Assembly: GCA_033182465.1 (NCBI GenBank)
Contig: CP137318.1
Location: forward strand, 1,364,001 to 1,428,000
Origin: Sanghuangporus weigelae
Taxonomy: Eukaryota; Basidiomycota; Agaricomycetes; Hymenochaetales; Hymenochaetaceae
Length of the DNA stretch: 64,000 nt
Direction of reading: 5' to 3'
In this document: one piece after another, positions 20,401 through 28,390 of the stretch
Position numbering within the stretch: the first letter of the stretch is position 1
Layout of the letters: each line of letters starts with the position of its first letter
Notes under the pieces: model-generated
What the model was told of the DNA's origin: nothing
The model's database searches: none
What the model saw: only the letters and a program-made list of their open reading frames with translations
Made by a program: the position numbers and the translations under genes

Positions 20401-21974
20401 ATCGCCATATCCCATTTTGTATGCTTGGGTAACCTTCTCGATTTATCAGGATCAAAGACGTCTGCGTAGTCTTCTATTTCCTTTGGTAGGAGTTTTCGCC
20501 AATCTCGTTTCTGTGTTCCTAGTAATCCTTCTGCAGCTGCCTTTTGCTGAGAATACTGCTGGGATACTGAACTCGCTTTGTTCAGTGGCTGTGAGACTTG
20601 GTTCTGCTGCCTTGGTGACCAATTTCGATTGATGTCTAGCTCTAGCTTTGCAGCGAGCTCTTCCTTTCTGGTAAGGGTAGCTGGTTGGTTGGTCGTCCTA
20701 AGACTTTCAATGTCTTCTGGCTCTATGTCGTGCATAGGAGTGTCTTCTGTTGTCTCCTGCTCGTCTTGCATCTCGATATCGCTTTCGTTGTCTGCCCATC
20801 TTGTACGCTTCGGTGTGGGACTAGCTCCTCGCATTAACGATGCCGTCCTCGGTCGTATAATGCCTGCCACTGGCTTCTCTGGATACCGTGTCTTTCGTGG
20901 TCGTATCCTATACTTCATGCCCGGGTTTTCTTCTGGTGATGGCCAGAGTTCTTCATCTTCCGGCATGTTTTGCCTTAGTGGATGTATCTTCTGTGGTGGT
21001 TGTTTCTTCCAACGTTTCGGAGAGTCATTTATTTCCTCCTGTTCGTCTAGGCTATGCTTGCCTGTTATCTCTTCTGTTTCGCCTTCGGATGTCTGGTACA
21101 ATTGCCGTGCTGGGATCATCCGTCTCGGTATGTGCCTTGGTCGTCGTTGCACTATACTTGTTCCTTGTGGTGCCTGTTTCTTCCATCGCTTGGGAGTGTA
21201 GTTTATTTCCTCCTCATCTCGATGATGCTTGTTTGCCGTTTCCTGTTGTGGCTGTTTCGCTGTAGAGTCTGGTATATTTTCCATGCTCGGACTCTTTGCT
21301 TCTGGCGTCTGTTTTGCCTGTTCCAGTCTTGGTGTTGCTGGTCTTGCTTCCGGCTTCACTTGTGGCTTCGTTTCGTGAGAGTGTCCGTTGTTGTCTCTCC
21401 TTGGCGCAAATATTATTCCTGGTGCTCCAGAGTGTCGATAGTTGTCTCTGTCCTGAGCCTGTTGCTTCGTGTTATGCCTAGGTCTTGTCTTGTCAGGTTT
21501 GCCTTTCGTTTGCCGTTTCCGCTTGCGCTTCCTGTGCCTTCGCTTCTTGGTAGCTCGTATGACGTTGAGCTCGAATGGTATCGAATTACCATTCCGATTC
21601 CATACTTGATTCTTCCAATCAATTTCGGGATTGACTTTGGCCAAATAGTCAATTCCTAGGATCACTTGATCCTGTCCTGTGGTTGCTACTGCCAACGTTT
21701 GTGGCTGCGGTTTAGGTCCATCAAAAATTAATGTGTAGACCTCGTGCGTGATTGCTCCTCCTTGGTTGGGACTTCCATCCGCATTATTCAAAGGTCGAGG
21801 GTGATCAAGCCTCTTTTTGAATAGGCTGTAGTGTCGTACCAAGTTGGGGTGTATCGTGCTGCATGTAGCTCCGGAATCGATTAACGCTTTGACTGCTAGG
21901 GTTTTTGTTCCAACCTTCACTCGAATAGGTAATCGGGGATGCAATGCTTGTATTGGCAATCGCTTATTGTACAT
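17496..21974 (-). CDS. Pol polyprotein of the chromovirus, 1492 aa
   Basis: Domains are in Ty3/gypsy order. The aspartic protease has ALIDSGATCSTIHP (about residue 30). Then comes a long polar linker of about 350 residues, reverse transcriptase (FFTLDMRSGYNNLRI, MMFGMKNSPAVFQRFMND, YLDDLIG), RNase H (YTLETDASDVAIGAVL) and integrase with the zinc-binding HHCC block (HPGAEKTIELV...CDICQRAK) and catalytic core (VISDRGSNFTAQFL, STAYHPQTDGQTERLNQELE). A C-terminal chromodomain follows (YLIQWKGYQERTWEPLDNL), which in this clade directs integration to heterochromatin. One uninterrupted frame covers all of this. Confidence 0.93.
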   Translation of the reverse strand: MYNKRLPIQALHPRLPIRVKVGTKTLAVKALIDSGATCSTIHPNLVRHYSLFKKRLDHPRPLNNADGSPNQGGAITHEVYTLIFDGPKPQPQTLAVATTGQDQVILGIDYLAKVNPEIDWKNQVWNRNGNSIPFELNVIRATKKRRHRKRKRKRQTKGKPDKTRPRHNTKQQAQDRDNYRHSGAPGIIFAPRRDNNGHSHETKPQVKPEARPATPRLEQAKQTPEAKSPSMENIPDSTAKQPQQETANKHHRDEEEINYTPKRWKKQAPQGTSIVQRRPRHIPRRMIPARQLYQTSEGETEEITGKHSLDEQEEINDSPKRWKKQPPQKIHPLRQNMPEDEELWPSPEENPGMKYRIRPRKTRYPEKPVAGIIRPRTASLMRGASPTPKRTRWADNESDIEMQDEQETTEDTPMHDIEPEDIESLRTTNQPATLTRKEELAAKLELDINRNWSPRQQNQVSQPLNKASSVSQQYSQQKAAAEGLLGTQKRDWRKLLPKEIEDYADVFDPDKSRRLPKHTKWDMAINLKEGVPLPKPRPIIKLTREEQAALDAYVKELLDKGWIEKVQPHEPCPVAAPVFFVGKKDGGARAVTDYRDINDTTVSDPYPIPIMSVLPEKLEKGKFFFTLDMRSGYNNLRIREGDEWKAAFRVGNAVYKPKVMMFGMKNSPAVFQRFMNDNFEYWLRTEEALNYLDDLIGQAQTEEEHWKLLRAILQKCRELDIYLKIEKCHFLQTQLDYLGFVVGTKGIQMDPYKLKAIHEWPVPRTKRQVRKFQGFCNFYRRFIRNYADTFAPIGDLIKKDRKFIWAEAQDKAFESIKKAFETEVALAMPKPDKPYTLETDASDVAIGAVLQQEDNQGELRPLGFMSKTLTNTQRNYPTHDKEMLAIMEALKHWRHLLEGTKEPVTIRSDHANLRYFMTAQNLSRRQARWALELSRYNFKILHWPGKKNQADELSRRSDYMPEDKDNLGVTLLPPDTIKQQTLRRTEINGLYKLETEMVTISDPIIRTIKRNYNTEEAKKEIQAIKQSNGYSYRNGLHYVTNALYIPPSANLRALLIRRRHDHKLAGHPGAEKTIELVKRSYYWPKMEEMIRAYTATCDICQRAKPIRQFRNPPLQPLEAPHQPWETITCDLITDLPVSNEGYSAILVIVDKLTKMGKFIPCQGIPNAKQLARLFRQHVFKYYGAPKRVISDRGSNFTAQFLKEFCRLIDVDWKTSTAYHPQTDGQTERLNQELEQYLRCYVSYRQTDWAEYIDIAEFAYNNRKHSTTHQSPFYTLYGWHPHLDVAETGDSNVPEAINHLEELRQVQQEAYNSIRQANEAMKLYADLHRGKLPEYKPGDEVLLDMRNLSRLEPTKKLAMKWAGPYKVEKAVGQVSFRLRLPETLPIHPVFHASLLRPYKRKEYPGRPTLDEPPPIEVEGEAEYEVETIHNTRRHRSKVQYLIQWKGYQERTWEPLDNLKNSYQMIEAFHKKYPQAIQPPNLNQWIAARKRVRQ

Positions 21975-22078
21975 CGCTTCACTGGGGTTGAACCCAGGAG
22001 GTTTGAAACACTGGTTGTTGAAACCTTTCTCGTCACCCTTGTCACACTCACATCGCGCAGTCTCGTTCGATGGAGGTC

Positions 22079-23167
22079 TTAATCTTTTCCCTGTTGCTCT
22101 TTACTTGCTAGGGATTTGCGAATGTTGTTTCGGTATTCTTCGTCATGCTTGCAAGTCCATCCTGCTGATTCGTCGCCTTTAGCCCATGCTACATGGTCGT
22201 AGTGGACTGGTCTTCGGCAGTGTGGATCGGGACATGTTTCCTTGAAATCGATTGTTCGTGTTGTCATCGTCCTCCGTTTTACACCATTAGTCTTCTTCGG
22301 CTTCCTAGAGGAAGAACCCTTTTGCTTCCTTGGTGCCTTGCAATCCTTTGCGTAATGTCCTGACTTTTCACAGTTGTAGCACTTGCCTCCCTTCTTCGGC
22401 AAGCCTCGGAGTGCATCTACATCCATGGCGTCTGGATCTCGTTTCGTTGTTTGTACTGGTGGTCGGAAAGATGACTGTCCATTCGATTTGAATCTCGGGG
22501 TGTATGTTTGACTGCCCATGAGCCTTTGCCTGGCGTCAGAGTTTGCTAGGTTGCTTGTCCATTCCATCCATGCATCGAGGTCGTTCTTCTCGAAAGCGTC
22601 GGGTTGTACAGATTCGACTCGTCGTTTGACCCACATGTCTAGTCCTTTGACATAGATGTACTTGAGCATCTGCTTATCCATCGTGTCTGGTGCTCGTGCT
22701 TTGAGTCGTCGGAACTCGTCGTTGTACGCCCTAATGCTCGCTCCTTTCTGCTGGATGCATAGTAGTTGGAATAGGGCTTCCTGTTCTCCAATGATTGGAT
22801 GTCCTGCTCGGATTCTCATCCAGTTCAGCATGTCCTTGAGTGATGCGAACATTCCATTTGTTGCAGCGATAATCGCAGGTACTGGTTTCAGTTTCCCATT
22901 GGCATCGAATGATGTTAGGGTATTCTTCTCTGCAAACCAATCGTAGCTATCGCCTTCGAGTGCTGCGAATAGGCTCTTTGCGATCTCCTCCTCATCCTTG
23001 ACTCCATGCTGTGCCAGCTTCGAGATACATCGACTAATCCACAGATCAATATCTTCGCTTCGCTTGCCATAGTACTTCGGAAGCTTGATGCTGTGTTTAG
23101 AGAGTTGTGTCTGAAGAGTCTGTAGTTGCTGCTCCAGTGCTTGCACCTTCTGGTCGGTTGCCGACAT
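22079..23167 (-). CDS. Gag-like protein with CCHC zinc knuckle, 362 aa
   Basis: A short coiled-coil start (QALEQQLQTLQTQL) precedes a capsid-like helical region (DIDLWISRCISKLAQ, LLCIQQKGASIRAYNDEFRR), typical of the Ty3/gypsy retrotransposon gag domain. A CCHC knuckle, CYNCEKSGHYAKDC, follows, and then a Lys/Arg-rich tail with a further Cys/His cluster (CPDPHCRRPVHYDH). Capsid and nucleocapsid roles are known for the family. Confidence 0.88.
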   Translation of the reverse strand: MSATDQKVQALEQQLQTLQTQLSKHSIKLPKYYGKRSEDIDLWISRCISKLAQHGVKDEEEIAKSLFAALEGDSYDWFAEKNTLTSFDANGKLKPVPAIIAATNGMFASLKDMLNWMRIRAGHPIIGEQEALFQLLCIQQKGASIRAYNDEFRRLKARAPDTMDKQMLKYIYVKGLDMWVKRRVESVQPDAFEKNDLDAWMEWTSNLANSDARQRLMGSQTYTPRFKSNGQSSFRPPVQTTKRDPDAMDVDALRGLPKKGGKCYNCEKSGHYAKDCKAPRKQKGSSSRKPKKTNGVKRRTMTTRTIDFKETCPDPHCRRPVHYDHVAWAKGDESAGWTCKHDEEYRNNIRKSLASKEQQGKD

Positions 23168-24122
23168 GGTCGTATGTGCTTATGGGCACTGCTGGTGGGG
23201 AATAGGATGGTGGTGGTGGATTCTCTGGCGCTTGGGTTGCTACTGAACCACTTGTTGGTACTGCTGGTACTTGGATGATAACCGTTCGAGGTGGGGTTCT
23301 GAGTAAGAATGGCCTTCGTGCTGCCTCTTCGTCTGAGGACACTGATTCGTCAGAACTCTGTTCCTGTTGGGCTCTCTCTCTTGGTAGAAAGTATTCCCAG
23401 CGTTGTGCTGCCTGAGCTACTTCTCGAATTCGTTGAGCGTGTTCAAGTATATTCCTCGAGGTAGTTTCGGTTGTCTGTACCGATGTGAGTATGGCTGCGT
23501 AGGTACGTTGACTCGACTCGATTGTTTGTCCTAGTTGGAGTAGGGCTTCTCGCAGGTTATGGATGTCTTGAACAATCCTTGGTTGATCTAGAGCTGTCCT
23601 GTTAAGCTCTCCGACTCTCGTCTCGATCGTCTGTAGTTGTTGTTCCTGAGCAGTAATCCTGTTCCGGATAGCGTTGAGCTCTCGGTCAAGTACTCCGTTT
23701 CCGTCTATAACCCGTTGATTGAGTGCTCCTGCTGCTCGATCCAATTCCAGAGTATATCTCTCTAGAGCTGCTACTTGTGCTCCAATTCTTCGAGTAGTTG
23801 TTTCGAGTGCTTCGAATCGATCTCCTACTGCTGTCGCGTATGCTCCAGTTGGTAGACTGTTTGACTGCCCCGTGTTTGCAGTTCGTTCTTCCAGTCTTTC
23901 AACCCTTTCTTGTAGCCTTCTGATCACTGGTGGATACAATATGCTGTGGTTCGTTGTCGCGTATAGTATGTCGTGATCGCTTTCCAGACTACGTAGCCTG
24001 TTGGTGATATGTTGAACTCGTTCGTCGAGGGATCTAGGTGTGAACCTCGTTTGATTATCGTTCGCTCGTTCGTTCGTTCGATGACCGTTACTTCTGTTGT
24101 TGGCGTTTCCTGATCGGTTCAT
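23097..24122 (-). CDS. Coiled-coil frame upstream of gag, 341 aa
   Basis: The N-terminus is rich in Asn and Arg (NANNRSNGHRTNERANDNQ). It is followed by about 150 residues with leucine/isoleucine heptads typical of coiled coil (for example DRAAGALNQRVIDGNGVLDR) and a Pro/Ser-rich C-terminus. It overlaps the start of the gag frame. A structural, gag-like role is likely from position, but no family is recognised. Confidence 0.5.
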   Translation of the reverse strand: MNRSGNANNRSNGHRTNERANDNQTRFTPRSLDERVQHITNRLRSLESDHDILYATTNHSILYPPVIRRLQERVERLEERTANTGQSNSLPTGAYATAVGDRFEALETTTRRIGAQVAALERYTLELDRAAGALNQRVIDGNGVLDRELNAIRNRITAQEQQLQTIETRVGELNRTALDQPRIVQDIHNLREALLQLGQTIESSQRTYAAILTSVQTTETTSRNILEHAQRIREVAQAAQRWEYFLPRERAQQEQSSDESVSSDEEAARRPFLLRTPPRTVIIQVPAVPTSGSVATQAPENPPPPSYSPPAVPISTYDHVGNRPEGASTGAATTDSSDTTL

Positions 24123-24460
24123 GAACTTCGTTTCTCGCCTGATGCTTCAGGGTTATTGTTCCTTGGTGCTGTTAACCAAGTAGTTCCTTTCTCGTCGAAT
24201 GTAGCAATAGTGGAAGGGACTGCTGCTACTTTCGTGGTTGTTGTTTGCGTGCTCCCAACTGCAGGGCTACCAGATGCCTTTGCTATTAGGTACACTTCGT
24301 CGTTGTAGGGGTTATGATAGTAGATATGTGATTTAAGTGAATTGGGTTTGTCGTTCTCCAGGATGTGCACTTGTCCTGAGGATCCGATATGGGTACTAGT
24401 CTCGAAACTAGTGACGTCGATAGGGACTTGAGGTCGACGGTCCTCGCCTCGATAAAACAC
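24119..24460 (-). CDS. Leader-region frame of the chromovirus, 113 aa
   Basis: This is the first frame after the 5' LTR, beginning MFYRGEDRRPQVPIDVTSF. It is mostly polar, with a Thr-rich stretch, and no domain is recognised. It ends where the next frame begins, so it may belong to the gag region. Confidence 0.4.
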   Translation of the reverse strand: MFYRGEDRRPQVPIDVTSFETSTHIGSSGQVHILENDKPNSLKSHIYYHNPYNDEVYLIAKASGSPAVGSTQTTTTKVAAVPSTIATFDEKGTTWLTAPRNNNPEASGEKRSS

Positions 24461-24521
24461 TAGCCAAGAACCTTGCCCGTGAGAGGTGGTGGTAAAACTA
24501 GCGAGTGATCTTTCGATCCAA

Positions 24522-26033
24522 TGTTAGGGAGTAGGCCCGGGGTTACACCGGTTCGATCCTTTTGCCTAAGCAGCGATATGTTGTGCAAAGGTGATCTTAT
24601 CTACCCACGTCTGGCTGTACCACGCGGTCCCTTACTAGCCTTCTTAGTCGCGGTTCGAGTTATGGATGCTTTCAGATACGAGGTGATAGTAAAGCAGATT
24701 GGGATTTCCAAGAGGCGTGATAGTACAAAGCACACAGTAATAGCTCGCTGTAGGGCAAGCTTTACACCAGTGTGTTAAGAGGATCGAAAGATGGGGAAAT
24801 GAGGGCCTAATCCTACAACTATTTATGCTCCCAGATATTCCATTTTCCGTCCTATTTCTTACTCATCCTGTCTCCACTTTACTCCACTTTTCTCCACCAT
24901 TACATCTGTTCCTTTGTCATCCTGCTGCGCTTTGCTCCACTTTGCTCCAATCTTTGTAAGGTCGTCTCCACTATGACAGAATTCTTTGGAGTTGCTGACT
25001 GAGACAATAGAGGTGGTGTTCCGATATGGAATGCTCCACTGTCAGTACTCCATAACAATGTCATTGCCGTCATTGAGTGGCATCTTTGCCCTTGGAGCGA
25101 TGTAGGCTGCTCGGTATGTGATCCTTCGGAATTCATCTCGAGGTCCAGCGAGGGTAAGCATAACTCGCACGTCAGTGTTAAGGTGTCGGGTCGGTGTAGA
25201 GTATGGTCCAAGGCATATCATGAACTGCATAAGCTCTGCTGGTGGGTTCTGCTGGGTTCTGGTGACTAGCCATGCTTTGCCTTCGTATCGTATATCTCGA
25301 ATGTAGCGCCATATCCTTCGTTGTATAAGGAGTTGTAATTGTTTGGTTTCCAGGTTCGCATCTCTCGGTAAATAAAGGTTTGCCTGTATCGTAGATGCTG
25401 GACATGGTGTGTGCAACTCCGGTCTATACCATCCAATCATTCTCCAAGTTATCGGGTTCGCAGTTCGAGGGGTCCGCGTTGTGATCGTGAGTTCCTCTCG
25501 TTTCTTGGGTACTATTGGGCTTGGTGGATTGGAATGCATTGTATCCTGAAGGTGTCGCTCGGTTTCGATGTGACAGTCACGCGTACCAACCGTTGCCGTG
25601 CATACTAAGTAGTATACTTCATAAAGGACCATGTAAACTCGTGCACAGATTTGACAGTGCTGAAATGCCAGTGAGGTCTCCATAAACCTTATTAGCCTTT
25701 AGCCTTTTAGCGTTTAGGCTTTAGTAGTTGTGCTTCTGGACTTCTAAGAAGTTTGATCGCTTCTTTTGATCGAGGTCGCTCTGGTTGCTTGGTCGGCGGC
25801 GTTAGAGTGGTAGTCCGCGGTAATAGGCGGTCGGCGGTGTTAGCTGTTAGCGGGATTACGTATCCGCTTCGGTGCTTCTAGCGCTCGGGTGGTAACGGGT
25901 TACTGTTACCTAGGCCGCTCGATTGCTTGGGCCTTTGATAGCTGGCTTGGTTACCGGTCGCGTTTGGAAAGCTGATCGTGTAGATCTGTTGATCGCGTTG
26001 ATCCTGATGCGAGATTTTGAGCGGATCCTTTCA
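24522..26033 (-). repeat. 5' LTR of the chromovirus
   Basis: Length is 1512 bp, and on the element strand it runs from 26033 to 24522, followed at once by the candidate primer-binding site. It should hold the promoter. The LTR frame of 213 codons starts about 350 bases in, so an LTR-started transcript could place this frame close to the RNA 5' end. Confidence 0.9.
25042..25683 (-). CDS. LTR-encoded 213-aa frame with Cys/His-rich N-terminus
   Basis: The frame starts METSLAFQHCQICARVYMVL and goes on to a Cys, GTRDCHIETERH and further basic and aromatic residues, ending PLNDGNDIVMEY. The spacing of CQIC with the later C and CHxxTxxH could bind a metal, but I recognise no family. The same frame is open in all three LTRs of the window (also 14272-14913 on minus and 12574-13215 on plus). 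The older LTR differs by only a few residues (for example CQVC for CQIC). Function is unknown. It lies on the sense strand of the element. Confidence 0.5.
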   Translation of the reverse strand: METSLAFQHCQICARVYMVLYEVYYLVCTATVGTRDCHIETERHLQDTMHSNPPSPIVPKKREELTITTRTPRTANPITWRMIGWYRPELHTPCPASTIQANLYLPRDANLETKQLQLLIQRRIWRYIRDIRYEGKAWLVTRTQQNPPAELMQFMICLGPYSTPTRHLNTDVRVMLTLAGPRDEFRRITYRAAYIAPRAKMPLNDGNDIVMEY

Positions 26034-27074
26034 GTTTCACTGAAATTCAGCAGTAAATAATTTCTCTGTATTTAACGGGTCATAGTAATTTGCTGAAATT
26101 TCGCAGCATGACTCATGTGTATTCTGTCCACCTATGATAAAAATTTCAAGTTGCAAATTGGAGGTTTGAGTGAGTAAATGTAGGGTGTTCAAAGGAAGGG
26201 TACTGTTTAAAGGACCAGTAAATGCCTGTATTTGGTAAATCATTTTATTTAAGTGATTTTCCAAATAAAAATTTATTTAGGAAAATTAAGATTTTTATAA
26301 CGATAACTATTTTGTAAATCAGCAGTACGAAATTTTTGCATAATTAATTTCCCTTCTCCCAAGTCGGGAGAAGCCCAAACCCAATGCATTATAAGAAGAT
26401 TTATGCATTATGATTCAATGCACTATGACAATTTCAACTGTATACGAATATGGGACATCCGAGCGAAGGGTCGGAAAAGCGTGTTGTCTGTCAGCCCTGC
26501 GCACGAGAGCGAAGCCAATGTCATTAGCTGGAACAAAACGACATCGTACCTCCTCCTATCTGGAGGCGGCGAAGGCGGGATAAAAGTCTGGAATTTACGG
26601 AACCTCCCCGCGTAAGCGCTGCATCTCCTTCTATCTCCCTTTGTGTTTACGCAAAATACAAGGCGTCTGATTAACTTTGACTATAGCAAGACACCAACGC
26701 CAACTTGCGTAGCTTCGTTCACGTGGCACAAGGCGCCTGTCACCTCAATCGAATGGCTCCTGACGGAAAACTCGATTTCCGCAGCTTCTGGCGCGGACGA
26801 CCAGATCACCCTGTGGGACTTGGCCGTAGAACAAGACGACGACGAAATGGGCGTAGTACCGATGGAAGATGGAAGCCAAGATAACGTCCCGCCGCAGTTG
26901 TTGTTCGTGCATCAGGGGCAGAAGGATATCAAAGAGGTTCATTGGCATCCACAGATTCCCGGTACTGTAATAAGTACGGCCCTGGATGGGTTTGGTGTTT
27001 TCAAGACTATCTGTATAGAATGCCTCATAGGTGCACGTCGAAGTTGTTGTGTATGCATGTAATCTATGTTGTGC

Positions 27075-27241
27075 AGGTATCTTTCGTACAGTGATTATCA
27101 GTAGAGAGAGACAGCATTATTGTCTTTTGGTGCACGACTCTGGGAAAGAAACAGAATGTCAACATAAAGATTCACTCGCGAGAGACAATATTTCATACTT
27201 TTGCAATGTTCTTCTGGAAGAGATTTGTCATGACAGCGTAA
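27075..27241 (-). pseudogene. 3' scrap of PA28-gamma-like gene (inner edge of left arm)
   Basis: The reverse complement matches 56663-56830 of the intact gene, covering the end of the penultimate exon (QKNIAK region) and its donor and then diverged 3' sequence. It marks where the duplicated segment stops. It has no coding value of its own. Confidence 0.75.
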
Positions 27242-27346
27242 TAGTGTTCGGCCACGAGAGTAACGAGGAATACGCTACTGAGTAGCTCATCGGAAAGGGT
27301 TGTTACAAATCGTACTCACATCCAGCGGCCAGCCAGAGCCTAATTT

Positions 27347-28288
27347 TTACACAATCGGGATCCCCGAACGGGTACGCCACTGCCAATCCATTTCCAGCTC
27401 TGTACGCGATTTGGGGAACATCTCTGCCACCATTTTATACCAATCCTCCTCTGGGTCGTACAGAAGCCACGTTGCCTTCAATGCTTCCCAAGGCAAAGGC
27501 ATCCAACCCGCGTGCTCCCAATCGACAATGCACAATGGTCTATGGTCTCTTCGCCACTTGTCTAAGCCTCCGGGCAAAATCAGGTTCTTCGGCAGCAGAT
27601 CGCCATGTGAAAAAACGACCGGAAGATCATCACGCTCAACGAAGGGTTTGAGCAAGGGATAAAGCGTATCACGATTTCTTGGGAAATTAAGACCAAGCCA
27701 AACCTGCTCCATGAACTTGCGATACGACGTGAACACGCAAGGATCATCGTCGAGCCAAGGAACGCGGGGGTCTTCAATGGCATCACCTGACGCGTTGCAG
27801 ATGACATGGTCGTGGGTGGCGGTCTGCAGCCGCAATACGTCGAATTGGGACCTCAGATCCTCTACAATCTTCTCCTTGTCAAGTGAGGTGAGTTGCTCCC
27901 ATACTTCAGAGCAGCAGTCGCCATCGACCCAAGTAGAAAGAATATATGTGATTTGAGGCGTAGACACGGAGTCAATGAGCACAGGGGCATTGATACCATT
28001 GAGAGAGCCAACGAAGCGTAATGCATCAGCCTCAACCAAGCGTGAACGCACCGATGTTTTCAGCACGAGGTTGAATGGGAGACGGAAAATGTGACGATAT
28101 GGACTCTTGCCGAACAAAGAGCTTGCTCTAGCGAGAACGGTGTAAAGTGATGGCTTGAATGCACTGGGGAAGATGCGCAGAAGTCGTTTAACAATGCCCT
28201 GCGACAGAGAAATATAGGGTCTAAACTGGGATTGAGTAAGATGAAAGAGGCCATTATATGGGAAGCCAGGATCCTTGGTTAACCTCAT
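27347..28288 (-). CDS. Aminoglycoside phosphotransferase (APH)-fold kinase-like protein
   Basis: This is a single-exon frame of 313 aa. The C-terminal half carries the APH catalytic signature VVFSHGDLLPKNLIL (HGDxxxxN, catalytic Asp and metal-binding Asn), followed by LCIVDWEHAGWMPLPWE (the IDW/DFG-equivalent metal-binding Asp). The N-terminal lobe is less conserved and a clear ATP-binding Gly loop is not obvious. Fungi carry many such small-molecule kinase relatives of unknown substrate, so no substrate is proposed. It is divergent from the PAP2 gene across 188 bp. The lack of introns is unusual for this window. Confidence 0.85.
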   Translation of the reverse strand: MRLTKDPGFPYNGLFHLTQSQFRPYISLSQGIVKRLLRIFPSAFKPSLYTVLARASSLFGKSPYRHIFRLPFNLVLKTSVRSRLVEADALRFVGSLNGINAPVLIDSVSTPQITYILSTWVDGDCCSEVWEQLTSLDKEKIVEDLRSQFDVLRLQTATHDHVICNASGDAIEDPRVPWLDDDPCVFTSYRKFMEQVWLGLNFPRNRDTLYPLLKPFVERDDLPVVFSHGDLLPKNLILPGGLDKWRRDHRPLCIVDWEHAGWMPLPWEALKATWLLYDPEEDWYKMVAEMFPKSRTELEMDWQWRTRSGIPIV

Positions 28289-28390
28289 AGCAGAGTAGAG
28301 TTCGCGACGTTACGTTACCCAGTGTAACCCACTGAGCTGTTTTTACTCAGTGGGTTTCTCACGGTTTCCATCACTCCTTGGCTTGGCTTA

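Larger units (their letters stand above)
13752..26033 (-). mobile_element. Whole-looking Ty3/gypsy LTR retrotransposon (chromovirus), 12.3 kb
   Basis: The two LTRs are each 1512 bp (TG...CA ends) and looked identical in every stretch I compared. They are flanked by the 5-bp target duplication GTTTC (13747-13751 and 26034-26038). Just inside the 5' LTR the minus strand reads TTGGATCGAAAGATCA, a candidate primer-binding site. Just before the 3' LTR is a G-run (plus-strand C-run at 15269-15275) as polypurine tract. The coding strand is minus: leader frames, gag with zinc knuckle, pol in the order protease, reverse transcriptase, RNase H, integrase, chromodomain, and then an extra frame. Identical LTRs mean a recent insertion, and the element looks whole. 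Confidence 0.93.
11268..26440. mobile_element. TA-flanked TIR element (Tc1/mariner-like, non-autonomous), carrying nested LTR elements
   Basis: The left end reads CAGTTGAAATTGTCATA and the right end is its reverse complement (17-bp terminal inverted repeats). Both ends are flanked by TA (11266-11267 and 26441-26442). The intact RRB1 copy reads AAAGTATACG at the same site, so the TA was duplicated on insertion. Without the LTR material the element is about 1.36 kb (11268-12223 plus 26039-26440). It is AT-rich with scattered TGCATTAT words, and I see no transposase frame. TA target and CAGT-type ends fit the Tc1/mariner group, but the family is inferred from ends alone. It probably moved with a transposase supplied elsewhere. 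Confidence 0.8.
10118..27020 (+). pseudogene. RRB1: RRB1/GRWD1 WD-repeat gene split by nested transposons
   Basis: The 5' half (10118-11265) keeps three good exons: MAKRTVTELQTSNDDQPFSK, then VYEMRHSMNVNWPCLSFDVL (the histone-binding-like N-terminal box of CAF1C/GRWD1 proteins), then WD repeats up to FASCSADQS. At 11266 the gene is interrupted by a TA-flanked element of 15,173 bp. It resumes at 26443 with YEYGTSE-type coding in register to RIWDIR and WD repeats up to LDGFGVFKT. The original stop is lost, because two bases are missing in TATATC near 27010. The 5' half differs from the intact gene at about 2 percent of sites, the 3' half at about 8-9 percent. The N-terminal part reads on into the transposon for some 30 codons, so a truncated protein could still be made. 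Confidence 0.9.
7723..27241 (+). repeat. Left arm of an inverted segmental duplication (about 4.35 kb plus insertion)
   Basis: Apart from the 15.17-kb insertion at 11268-26440, this segment is the reverse complement of 56663-61077. In order it holds two MAPEG gene relics, the shared promoter, the RRB1 relic and a scrap of the 3' end of the PA28-like gene. Identity is patchy: close to 98-99 percent over about 8.15-8.8 and 9.14-11.27 kb, and nearer 90 percent with several indels elsewhere. The outer edge lies a few bases beyond the stop codon of the outer MAPEG copy, and the inner edge lies within the last introns of the PA28-like gene. Confidence 0.9.

Noticed and set aside
20578-21659. Long plus-strand frames antisense to pol (up to 207 codons)
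   Set aside because: They are Cys/Leu/Ser-rich shadows of the Pro/Arg/Lys-rich linker of pol, have no start context or domain, and overlap each other.
24055-24085. Tandem GTTCG/CGTT repeat as possible array
   Set aside because: A short simple repeat inside the coding strand of the 341-aa frame, not a CRISPR or functional array.
13752-26033. Envelope-bearing retrovirus-like element
   Set aside because: The extra frame after pol has no signal peptide or membrane anchor, and the antisense frame is far too small for an envelope.
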